Program-made: the position numbers and the translations under genes
Shown here: in pieces, positions 1-10,445 of the stretch
How the letters are laid out: each line of letters opens with the position of its first letter
Numbering within the stretch: position 1 is the stretch's first letter
Assembly (NCBI GenBank): GCA_016785225.1
Contig: JAFBJZ010000354.1
Coordinates: forward strand, 2,642,001-2,706,000
Source of the DNA: Psettodes erumei
Taxonomy: Eukaryota; Chordata; Actinopteri; Pleuronectiformes; Psettodidae
DNA length: 64,000 nucleotides
Direction of reading: 5' to 3'
The notes under the pieces: generated by a model
Database searches by the model: none
What the model saw: only the letters and a program-made list of their open reading frames with translations
Told to the model about the DNA's origin: nothing

Positions 1-733
1 TCTGTCCTCAAGTCACGGTTCCATTTGATTTTAGATTGGGCTCTGTTGCCATTAGCAATAAAACAAGTGAACATGTAACTGCTCCAGATCTACAATGTAG
101 TTTGTTCAAAACACACAAAGTGTATCTTAAAAAAGGACTTTTGTGTAAACAAGACACTTGAAAAGATCTAAAACCTTTAAAAAAAAAGATATAATCATTT
201 TTATGTCTTGCGTTTGTACTGGGAGGTGAACTCTGAAGACTGTTTTGGAAAAAGTTTTTTGCCTTTTTATCTCTTGACTTTTTGGTGAATATGGTCCAAC
301 AGAGTGAAACTTTTACAGGGAAAGGAACACACAGGTTTTTCCATGTATTTCTCATAAAAAAGCCTCTTTAAATCACAATATTAAATCTAATAAGAACACT
401 CCAATTGAACATCAAACCATTTTGATTTCTTGACCTTTTAGAGTCCAACACTTCCATAAACAAACTTCATTCCACAGCCAGTACGTCACATTGCATGTTC
501 AGGTAGGCTCAGACAAAACTTTTTATCACAGTGAATTTAATATTAGGTATGCTTACAGATGTGTGCTATAGGTGCAACTTGAATCTCCAAGGTCATAAAC
601 TATAAACTAAAGAAACAGCCCTGTTGCAGATGTAATGGCTCCACAAACTGGTTTGTTACTGGATCAGTAAATGATTTAGGTGCATGAAAAATAAAACATA
701 TTTCGACATTTTGAATTTCAGGCATGTGCTTAC
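1..733 (-). other. gnl2: GNL2 intron 8, partial
   Basis: The sequence left of the exon 8 donor (GT at 733-732 on the minus strand) is AT-rich. I found no stretch encoding the next expected GNL2 segment, which would carry the G1 motif (GxPNVGKSS), so the intron appears to continue past the edge. Open frames here are not gene-like. Confidence 0.8.
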
Positions 734-3700
734 CTTGCCAAACTGCCTGAGCAGCTGGATGAGGGAGCCCTTACCGAACGAGTTGGTGAGGCTGGCATGG
801 AAAGCCAGAGTGGGGTACTCTTGGGACAAAACGGTGACCCACCGTTTCTGGTCCAAAGTTGAGGGGCGACAAAGAGACATGTCATGCGATTCAATACTGC
901 GTGAAGACAGCCAGGAGTCCTCTTAGTCAAAAAGGGAAACAAAGATACACGTGTTGTGAATATCTTACCGTGACCCAGGTGGGGATGAGATCACATTTAT
1001 TTAGCACAAAGATCAAATGTTTCCAGGGTTTCTCCTTCTTCAGATATGTCTCGATGCTTTTGGAGCGTGTGCCCATGGGATCACGTGCATCCAGCACTTG
1101 GATGATGACATCAGACGAGTCAATCACCTATTACAATAAAACATTCAGCAATGCAGAATGACTCCAATATTCTTTAGTGCTCCAACTCTACATTAACATA
1201 CCACACAGCACTGAGAGAAAAATGGAAACCATACCTTGTAAAGTTCTCCCCAGATCCTCTTGGACTGACCCTTCTTGAAGATTTCTTCACGCGCTTCCTC
1301 CCTGTGGCCAAAAAAAAGTCCTACCTTTAAACATGTAAATTCACCAACTTCTCCTGCTCCTGACCACTTACATGGAGTATACATTGATGTCATATCTAAT
1401 GAGAATCTTACCGGACCCCTGTGTCCTCAGTGACCAGGTCTTTGTCATTGCCTGCATTGTAGCTCAGTGCTGAGGCCTCAGCCTGCTCTACAAGGTCTTT
1501 CACATCCCCCACCATGAGACTGGGCCTTTTTCTTTGAGCCTTAGGTCCAAATGTGGTCTCAAAACCTTCTGTGTCTAGAATGTGCACCTTGGAGTTCTAG
1601 AGTTGCAGAAAAAGAGAGTAATGTATCAGATCAGACTTTTGAAACAGCTCTGTCCATTGTCTTTTCCTTCAGCAGCAATGGCTGAGATGTCCTCTGCTCA
1701 AGACAAATACAAGTCATTTTTAATGATGTCTCATGTAGGTTATTTGTCCATGAATTGTTTAATCTAATACTTCGACCAGTAAAACTTTCTGCCATTAAGA
1801 ATATAGAGACTGCATCACAAGTTTTGTTATGTCTTATGCTTATTCATGTTTTTTGTATATTAATTTCTGAAAGAAAATTGACAGTGTGGATCTGTTGTGC
1901 CATGAAGTTTAGGACAACTTTTAAGCATCTTGTTACAGTGATAACCAACAGGGCACACAGTAGCATAACATCTATATTAGTGACAATTTTTAATACATGT
2001 GATACAGTCCTATGGGTCTCAGAGAGTCACAGAACAAATGCATACAGTCAGCATTACTAAGCCCAAATATGCGACAACAGCCGATGAAAACAGCCAAGTC
2101 TGTGCCGATGTTTCCAATGATCTTAAAACACAAACCATACGTCTATTATAACAGTGCCATGAGGGGTGGGGGGCAAACAGTTTGAGCTTTGGCACAAATA
2201 ATTCTCTTTAAGGCTTCAGTGTGTCTTGACTATCTGCCAAGAACTTCTACAGGACGTCCCGGGTCTTTGAAGAAAATGTTTCCTCTACTGGACCATCAAA
2301 CTCTGGTTTAATTATCTGCTTTTCTGGCACAAGATTGCTCCACTGGTCAATCAACAGTCAGATGTCTGAATTGAAGGAAACCGTTTTCCCCGTATGTAAG
2401 ATTTTTACCAAAATCGTCAAATGTGATGACTTCGTTGCAAAAGTGTCAGTAGATATCTTGACTAAGATGGAAAAACAATGCAGTGAATTTGCATGAATGC
2501 ACTAACCTGACTCATATATACACAAATATATAATTGCTCAAAAAGTAAGAGAAATGATTATTATCTTGACATGCTTGAAGCTTGTGTGCGTTGGTGTTAA
2601 TTCACACCAACAATGCACATCCCTTCTGGACCATCTTTGTAGAGCCATAAGGACCGTCACAGAGACCACACAGAACAAAACTTAATAATATTTTTTCCTT
2701 AAAAGGTTTCGAATTTTTCTACTCACATGGGCTTTGACTCGATCATGCAAAAGGGACATGGGGAGTTTGCTTTGTCTCATCACCACACGATACGGATCCT
2801 TCTGTACTGCTCCCATTTCTTCCTGGAACTTCTGGAGAGATGACTGTTTGATCACACGGGTATTTGCTGAAATACAATTGATGAAGAAGCAATGTGAGAC
2901 CTGGTTAATTTAGATGTCCCATCTTTGACTGTAAAAACTTTAAATTTGACATGCTGCAGAAACACCCGGTTTCTGTGTTTCCTTGTTTATTTTATTATTT
3001 GTGAGCATTAATACATAAATGTATAATCTATTTAGAAGCGTAGTAGCCAATGTGGTCTGGTCATCCTCCAAAAAAGACAGACAGAGAAGGTACTATAAGC
3101 TGACAACTACCACAGCAGACAATGTTAGAAGAAAAAAAATATATATATTACACTAAGGGAGTACACTTACCAAACCATTTGATGTTAGGTTCAACTCTAG
3201 CTACAGTCCCTGGAGCCACTGTGGACTGGTACTGTAAAGGCTTGATGACTTTTCCACGGTTATTACTGGAAACACAATATCAGCTTGAGTGTTATATCAC
3301 GTCCACTTCGAAAACTTGACAATCAGCAGTTCACAAAAATAATGACAGTCTTTATCATCAATTACCATCTCTGTTTCTGTCTGTACATATTCAGACGCTT
3401 GATAGTGGCTCGGTCCCTCATGTTGTTCCCACCAGCACCCTTTGGGCGATCTGAGAAATATGCATACAGTTACTTTGATGTGTCAGCTGTTCAACAACAC
3501 CACACTTGTTATCAAAAAAACATTCAATTGCCAGTTTATTGGGGAGACGAACATCAACCCAGCCTAATACAACATCTTCATCCTGTAAATGAAACTGCTT
3601 AAGAGAGGTGTGGATTTAATTTTATTGTTAATTAGGAGGCTATGAGTGTTGTGCTGCTGCGCTGCGTTACTTTATACGGAGAACCGTGTAAAATTCTTAT

Positions 3701-4154
3701 TGTAAAATAATTTCTATAAATACATAAACTTATAACTTTCGTATCAGCTGTCTCCGGACTATAGGAACAATGAGGCTAAACACCTCCATGCCTATTCTCA
3801 AATCTGAATTCTTCGGTGTCAAATTTAAAAGGCCTTACGCTATCGCTGCAGCGTGTGTTGTAGCAGCTGCTAAAGCTAAAGTTAGCCAACTAGCTAACTT
3901 TAGTCACCTTTACACTATGAGCTACGTGATTCCTTTTGATGCATATCACATATTACGTTGGGGACTAGTTTAACTTAATAGAAGGAAAGAAGCCACACAC
4001 GTCTCTTCAAGAGCACAATGATGGCCCGGCTAGCAAATGTTAGCATTAGCTGTAAACAAACTGTGTGGCTAGCAGTGGGGTTGAGCTCACCAGGGTTGCT
4101 GCTGGACGATGAGGGGTTTATCGAGCTTTTTCCCTTAAACCGAGGCTTCACCAT
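734..4154 (-). CDS. gnl2: GNL2 (NOG2) nucleolar GTPase, first eight coding exons, 3' part outside the window
   Basis: GNL2/NOG2 is a nucleolar GTPase needed for pre-60S ribosomal subunit maturation. Exons, in gene order: 4091-4154, 3366-3450, 3171-3265, 2727-2866, 1412-1596, 1235-1301, 969-1127, 734-847. All have GT donors and AG acceptors and join in one frame to give residues 1-303 (human protein about 730). The start ATG at 4152-4154 begins MVKPRFKGKSSINPS, close to the human N-terminus. Residues about 20-200 match the NGP1 N-terminal domain. The GTPase domain is circularly permuted: the DARDP motif (225-229), G4 NKCD (255-258) and the G5-like FHASLT (281-286) come before G1, which is off the left edge. 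Identification rests on long near-identical stretches to the human protein as remembered, for example the block from VIDSSDVIIQ to NKCDLIPTW. No frameshift or premature stop is seen. Confidence 0.96.
1597..2726 (-). other. gnl2: GNL2 intron 4
   Basis: This 1.13-kb intron is bounded by a GTGAGT donor and a CTCTAG acceptor on the minus strand. I looked for snoRNA C/D boxes, since ribosome-biogenesis genes often host snoRNAs, and saw no convincing pair. Nothing else is recognisable. Confidence 0.75.
3451..4090 (-). other. gnl2: GNL2 intron 1
   Basis: The intron is bounded by GTGAGC and TTTCTCAG on the minus strand. It holds a perfect inverted repeat with 11-bp arms at 3876-3886 and 3893-3903 (6-nt loop), embedded in a run of TTAGC/GCTAA motifs. 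No coding potential was recognised. Confidence 0.8.
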
Positions 4155-4340
4155 TTTGACCGCTTATTCGGCAACGCCTTGTACGGAAGAAAAAGAAAAG
4201 ACCACTTGAAGGTGTCTGTGAGCTGAAGTTTAGCGGCTGTTATTCCCTTCTGTTCGAGCCTGTACACCGTACACGTGTTGTACGGTGGCGCAGGAAAGAC
4301 GTCACCCTTGGAACGACAGTGACAGGAACCAATCAGAGAG
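4155..4340 (-). promoter_or_regulatory. gnl2: GNL2 promoter and 5' leader region
   Basis: The segment just upstream of the GNL2 ATG is richer in GC and CpG than its flanks. It contains a canonical E-box CACGTG (4272-4277), centred in an inverted repeat with 9-bp arms (4265-4273 and 4279-4287), a CRE-like GACGTCAC (about 4299-4306) and a CCAAT box (4329-4333 on the plus strand). CACGTG is the Myc/Max site, and Myc is known to drive ribosome-biogenesis genes, which fits GNL2. No TATA box was recognised. The exact transcription start is unknown. Confidence 0.55.
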
Positions 4341-4683
4341 CTCCTGTGGATGCAACCTTGCTCAGGCTGTATGTCGCAGTGCATTTTAGTGTATAAAAAT
4401 TCTCCTTTGTAAGCATCTTAACAGCAATTCATGTCAAGTGAAAACATGTGAAACTCACAGAAGTGATCTTTCTATTCTGAAAATTAAAGTAATCTGCGGT
4501 TTTATACATTTCTTGATTAAAAATAGGCTATAGGCTTCCTCCAGATGTTGTTTCACAAAAAATACAGTAAATTAAATATATAGTACTTTGAAATCCAGAC
4601 AATCTGCGATAAATATTTCGACAGAATCTACAGATTAATAACAGGTCTTTACTTTATATCAATATTGTATTGCTATACTCTAT

Positions 4684-4842
4684 TTATTCCAGAAGAGGGT
4701 GCAACACAGTTTCGATTAGGAACTTTTCATATCCCAACATGTTCTGCTGAATATCCATGGTCTGCCATGTTTTCTTGAGCCCTTCATTACCTGAATGGCT
4801 GCTGTCTGCACTTTGAAATGAATTATAAGGGTCACAGGAGCC
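4684..4842 (-). CDS. Possible terminal coding exon of an unidentified minus-strand gene
   Basis: On the minus strand a good acceptor (TTTTTCTTTCAG) is followed by 52 sense codons and a TAA stop at 4684-4686, which overlaps an AATAAA. The predicted peptide has balanced composition and ends YEKFLIETVLHPLLE. I do not recognise it. Its last 30 or so residues show a loose resemblance to the C-terminus of human AIRIM (C1orf109), a neighbour of RSPO1 in human, but too weak to name it. No matching upstream exon was found. An open frame of this length can occur by chance, so this is a candidate only. Confidence 0.25.
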   Translation of the reverse strand, partial: GSCDPYNSFQSADSSHSGNEGLKKTWQTMDIQQNMLGYEKFLIETVLHPLLE

Positions 4843-6292
4843 CTGAAAGAAAAATGTGCGTTTTTATGATAAAAGAGTCATTGCGGTTGAAGAACTGTTT
4901 TTAGTCTAAAATGGCAAGAAAATCATGAGTTTCCCTGGTTCACTTAAAAGTCTCCAGAAAGCTTTTCATTGCTTAATTGTTCAGTCAGCTGTTCAATTGT
5001 ATGCTTCGTATTTTTTGGGTTTTATTTTTCCCCACCAATAAAGGTCTAAATGGTGATTTAAGGCATGTTCCACTTTAAAATATAATACATTTCTGGTGGA
5101 GAAATACTGAATCTTTTATTTTTTGTTTTCCTACCAGGGACATGACCTCAGTGTCCTCAATGGTGGCTACTGCTTAAGAAATGCAAAAATAACTGAATCA
5201 AACTATTTAACTACAATTAATGTTTCTCTGAATTATTTATCAATATTCTATATTGTATATCTATATTTTGAAAGATTCACCCTGGATGGGAGGCAAAAAG
5301 AAAAGACAAAAATATAGTACCCCGGGGACAATATTATACTTCTCTCTCCGAGGCCTAAGAGTTTCATGAACGCAAAACTGATGGAGGTCTTCAGGAGGCC
5401 TATTTGACACCAGCATGTATGTAAGTCCAAGTTTCTCTGGTTGTGATGATGCTGCCTTGCAGTGTGTATGGTATGTTACACAAGTGTGGCTCAGTGCCAA
5501 GGTAGGCAAGTTCATAGAGACTCCGGTTTGGAGAGGCGCCATCCAGTATTCAGTTTATACAGCCGGGAGACCAAGGAATGTTCTCTGTTCATTTTCATAC
5601 AGATGAAATTGGAAATGACTGCATCAGCAATCCACAGCAATAAATGATTTTTTAAATCAGAAAGTAGCATTTTTTTTTCCTTTTTAGACTGAAGTCCATG
5701 TAGGAGAAAATCTAAGCCCAAGAAACAAAAGGAAGCTGTTTTGGTTCAATCTAAACATTTCTTCCATTTTAAAATCTATATTTACAGTATAAGAGTCCTC
5801 CATACAAAGCATATTTATGTAGAAACGAAAGAAACAAACATTGTTAAATCCCCTTAATTCCAAGTCAACTTAATTTAAACATAAACTATTACACTTACAG
5901 TTACAGACAGGAATTGTGTGTCTCTTCCAGTTTCTTACCATCTTTACCTTTAAGTGTAACCATTTTCAGTCTTCTGCCAAAACATAACCTTCTACAAGCA
6001 GTTACAAAATTTAAGCGATAAGACCCCTTGCTCTCATTGAATTGAAATATACAGCAATTTCTGTATGTAGCAGTTGTCTACATTTTTTACACCAGATGCA
6101 ACTTGTTGAATGCAGCAAATGATTACAACCCATGTATGTAGTATCTTCAAGTCCAGCCCAACTTTATGAGAGCCCATTTGAAATCCTTATACTCAGCATT
6201 GGTTTAATCGCTTTGTAACAAAAAACTGGAAAAGAGATGATTTTTTTGTTGGCTGAGGAAATATAGTTTCCTCTCGTAAAAAGCCTCCACCA

Positions 6293-6327
6293 GTTTAGTG
6301 CCTCCTCAATTAGAAGAGGCACTAAAC
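6293..6327. repeat. Inverted repeat, 12-bp arms
   Basis: Arms GTTTAGTGCCTC (6293-6304) and GAGGCACTAAAC (6316-6327) are perfect reverse complements separated by 11 nt. They would form a stable hairpin in RNA from either strand. No flanking gene or mobile-element signature is visible. Confidence 0.9.
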
Positions 6328-8379
6328 ACAGTTTACAGTATGTAGCCTCAGCCATTCTGTCATCAGATTGAATCTAGGTTTATTTTGTCTGTCCTCACAT
6401 CTGTATTCAGTGGTTGTGCATTTTACAGTCTCTGAACCAACAGGTTGGCTCAACTTCATGTGACCTTGATTTGCATGAAAGCATATATTTAGGGAAGGCA
6501 TTGATACAACAAAGAAAACTGATTGATTTGGCAAGTATTAATCATAATTTGCATGAAGGAATGCAACAAGGCAAGGATGACTATCCATCTACCATCTATG
6601 ACTGACCACTATTTATGACTGATGCCCTCAGCAGTAAGAAAAACACCTAAGCTTATAAATAATCTTAAACCAATAAAACTTATGACAGGGTATGTATGCA
6701 TCTTAAATAAAAAGAGAAGCTAATTCAATTGTCTGCCAGGAAGTAGAAAAAACAGTAATTTTAGTGAAATTATATTGCCAGCTTGAACAATATTACTTTT
6801 GTGTCATGCATTGTGCATCAGCATTTGGATACTCAGCAGTCTTTCATACAGACATTTAACACATAAAGAGAAACTCTAAATTAAACAACTACAATAAATA
6901 GCAGATTTAGTGAGCAGTTTTATATTACAACACACAATTCTGTTTTACACTACATTTTATAGACCCATATAACTGTAAAATGTGTTAAAACAGAGGAACT
7001 CCATGTTCTCTGGCCTCCCATAAGGGTGTTGGAGCAAGAACACTTGAAAGATGATGTGAAAATTTTCCCCACTTGCCTCTACTCTTTGGTCTTCTAGCTG
7101 TGAGGCATGGCAGGTAGTGCTTGTTTATTTCTGTCTAACTATATGGAGTGCCAGCCACTGAGGTCACGGCATCCATCAGGCAGATATCCATTCAGCCCAT
7201 CAGTCTCCATTGTTTGTGACTGACAAATCAGGAGTTTTGAGGAGTGGGGCGTCAGCACTAGAACACCTGTGTCTAATAAGGTTATACCAGAATAGATTGA
7301 TACCTCAGCCCCGCCATGTGTTTCACAGATTTTATGTATTCAGCTAAAGAGGCTCAGTCCAAAATGAAGTAAATGATGAAATGCAGAGTGGTTGAAAAAA
7401 TATTCAAAAGAAAAATATATACACATTCTTTCAAAGTGATTAATGGTACAAAAAGCATCAAAAAAGAGAAATGTTTTAACTTTGAAGAAGGCAGTAGATC
7501 TGGATAACACTGTTAACAACTGTTCAGCTGAAAAAAAAATTTTTTTGTAAAAAACTTCCATAAGAATTGATAGGAGAAGAGAAGAGCATAAAATACAAAA
7601 CCCCCCAATAAACTGTGTTTAAAAAAGGATTTGTTTAATGGAAAACAGTGAAAATCTAACAAGCTTACAACAGTAAATTTACAGTGGGTCGTTAAAATCA
7701 CCCAAAAGTGCAGGGTTTCATCATAAACAATACAATTAAGCTATTACTTCCTCACTGTTGCTCAGTGAGGCTATAATATGCTGTGGCAGGAATTATAAAC
7801 TTTGAACTTTTTGCTTTGAAAACTTTAGCACCCCCATGTCTGCTGTTCATTTGGTGAGAAATACCAGATGCAAAGGATTTCAGTGGGTAAAGGTACTTGA
7901 GGTTTTTCAAATCTACAATACACAGTAAGATGGGAATAAGTTACAAGGGGTTAGTGTGACGGATGCTGCTTCACAACTCTGCAGTAGTGTATTGAAGCTC
8001 CCCGTAATTGTTCATGTGAATGTGTGCATTTGTGGATAATATTTCAGACTGGCTCACTGTCTGAGGCTCTGCTTTGAGTCAAAATTGGAACACCAGCTAG
8101 ATGATGGAGGCCAGCCTCCGGTGGGCCTGACTAAACAAAAAGAGAAAAATTGACGAAGGACTGAAAGTTGCTCCTCCTCGTGGACTCACAGTTTAGAGGG
8201 TTTGCACTATAAAGTCTGCAGTTCTGCTTAAAGTGCTTCATAGCTTAACTGGCAATGACAACTGTTGTGTCATGAGTCATTTCATTAGGTTTTTCTGTAT
8301 TTAGACAGGGTAACTACTGAAATGAGGGTGTGGTAAAACACGGCCTGACCATGAAAATGAGACAGTTATCAGCCATGCT

Positions 8380-8935
8380 AGCAGCACAGCAACAATCTTC
8401 ATATTAACTTGCTCATAAAGATAGTGGTAACATGCTGATGCTATAAGCAGATTCTCTAATTTTTGCAAGGTTCAATATCTTAGTTTAGCTTGATAGGATG
8501 TTAACATTTGCTAATTAGTGCTAAAAATAAAGTGCAGTAGATGCTGATGACATTACTTTTGTATGTATTTATTCCAAAACCACAATATTGGAGAAAGTAA
8601 AATTTAGACCAATGATGGCCCGAGAAATACCAGGTTAAAAGATGAGCAAAGTGAATTTATCCTGGGAGGGATATTAATATCTGTACCAGATTTCATAGTG
8701 ATGCAGTAGTCATCCAGGTACATTGTTAAATCTAATAATGTCAACCCGACTGTGGGGCTATAAGTAAAGTCAGTGATTCACCAAAGTTAGGATTCATCTT
8801 CTTGACACCATGAATGTTTGTACAAAACTTCATGGCAATCCATTTAATAGTTGTTTAGATATTTCAGCCTGGACCGACGTGTTCGACTGAGACAGCGATC
8901 CCTCGAGATTATGAGATTAAGTCATGGCTAAAACT
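8380..8935 (+). repeat. Dispersed teleost-type repeat, copy A (longest)
   Basis: This is a diverged, nearly full-length copy of a family found four times in the window. Recognisable blocks in order: GCTAA-type motifs (8515-8525), a 'gatgctgatgacatta' block, a first 'accagatttcatagtgatgc' block, then a second unit with 'gtcagtgattcaccaaag' and 'acttcatggcaatccattt'. It ends in 'cctggaccgacg' and 'gatccctcgag'. The two related internal units suggest an ancient internal duplication. I remember this as a very common element of fish genomes but cannot give its database name. No ORF or tRNA-type promoter was seen. Confidence 0.7.
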
Positions 8936-10421
8936 ATCGAATAGACACCATAAACTATTTGGTTGACAGAAACACTTGATGTCTTAGCTTCCCAGAGCAA
9001 CTCCCCAGACATTAAATACATAAGTCCCTAAATTTAGGTCCTGAAGACATTTGGAAACACTAAGATCTTGATTAAAGATTGGTCTCTCCTGAAGAGAGCA
9101 AAGCACTCTAGCTTGGAGCTCCTGTCATCAGATAGCACCCACACCTCATTTATAGTTTAAGATACTATTGACATTTTCAAGAAGGGATTAGACATTACAT
9201 AGCAAAAGAAGGAATAATGAGAAGTGAGAAACATCGATCATGAAATAAATGAAAAAACAATGTTGGAAAATCCCATCTGGAGATGCAGTGATGAATATAT
9301 TGTTTTTCATCAGAATATGTTTCACTAATGTGTAATATCCTCTTTGTTTATTTTCACCAAACCTAAATCTTCCACTTATTTAGTTCACAGCTTGTCATGG
9401 CCACAAGTTTCACACCACATAAATCATAGCATAATCTGTTGGGGTGGACCTTTGGGAGGCATTCTAAGAGGCCTCTAATGAATGGTGTTTATGAGTGCTA
9501 ATCTGTGGCATGTAAACCACCATTTTTGGCTCAGATAAGCCACAATAAGGTAGAAATTTATTTCTCAATGTGTTTAGTGCAGGCCTTTTAATATACATCT
9601 TATGGCGCAGGCTGTACACTCACTGAACTTGGCTCACAGGTCAGTTTCCACTTGTATAATCACTGACCTTCAGTTTGAAGTATCATATAAATGTGAAGCC
9701 AAAATATTTACTATTTTCTGACTTCACTGAGAACCTCAACATAGCAACAAGTTAGAATAAATTTACAATTTTTAACATGGACACGCATTGACACGCAAAG
9801 CTAAACCACCTCTGATGTTAGTAAAGAGAAAAACAATGCATTGGCAATAACACTGCCAGGCCTCCAGGTGTAGGTAATAACTGAACGTGGTTTATGGAAA
9901 TATGTGGTTTTACAAGAAGTCATTTGGTTACCTGAAACAATTTATTTCACTTTTTGTTAGTATTTTGCCTGATAAGATTGATATCTCTTGAGAAACATGC
10001 GGGAACTATTACAGGGAAATAGGCCTAAAAGGTCTAAATAACCACGATTTGAAGGGATTTTAATGGAACAATGTTAAGGGCCTCTATAATGGTAAACCAC
10101 AGTGCATGACAGACCTAACAGAGACAGGCTTGTGTCTAACAGTTTCCATGGCAATGGAGCATCAGCGAAGAGCTCTCCCACACTGTAAAGGAGAGAGAAG
10201 AGAAAAGTTGAAGCCTGTCTTTCTTCCTGGTGCCTAAAACAATCTTGTCATTTTCTTGTGGTCTGAAATGTCAAATAAAATGTACCAAGAAAGGCAAGGC
10301 TGCAGGTCATCCCGTTGGTGATAAATGGAACAGTAAAATAATTACATTCTGATGAGAAAAAAAATATTTGTGTCAAGGGTTTCTTAGAAACCTAATACTA
10401 ATATTAAGTCATGTAAGATTG

Positions 10422-10445
10422 CCCCCCCCACCCCACCCACCCCCA
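10422..10445 (-). other. G-quadruplex motif on the minus strand
   Basis: The minus strand reads four G runs (5, 3, 4 and 8 Gs) separated by single T residues. This fits the canonical G-quadruplex pattern with one-nucleotide loops, the most stable arrangement known for such motifs. No promoter is recognised next to it. Confidence 0.8.

Larger units (their letters stand above)
4341..8379. other. Intergenic, AT-rich, with weak candidate minus-strand exons
   Basis: No complete gene is recognised. One possible terminal exon (4684-4842, minus) is listed separately. The stretch from about 5.6 to 8.1 kb is very AT-rich and resembles 3'UTR on the minus strand: it has two Pumilio-type TGTANATA motifs there (plus-strand TATTTACA near 5780 and TATATACA near 7417), but no gene can be assigned. 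A hairpin with 12-bp arms lies at 6293-6327 and a smaller one with 8-bp arms at 7750-7770. Confidence 0.5.

Noticed and set aside
1597..2726. Intronic snoRNA in GNL2
   Set aside because: No C box paired with a D box at suitable spacing was seen on the minus strand.
5915..6088. 58-codon minus-strand frame with a basic, protein-like peptide
   Set aside because: It starts after an in-frame stop, lacks a convincing acceptor and lies in AT-rich sequence. The length is within what chance allows.
10074..10182. Minus-strand frame after a pyrimidine-rich acceptor near 10.18 kb
   Set aside because: The acceptor looks good, but the frame is only 36 codons, has no recognisable protein and no donor or poly(A) signal in a sensible place.
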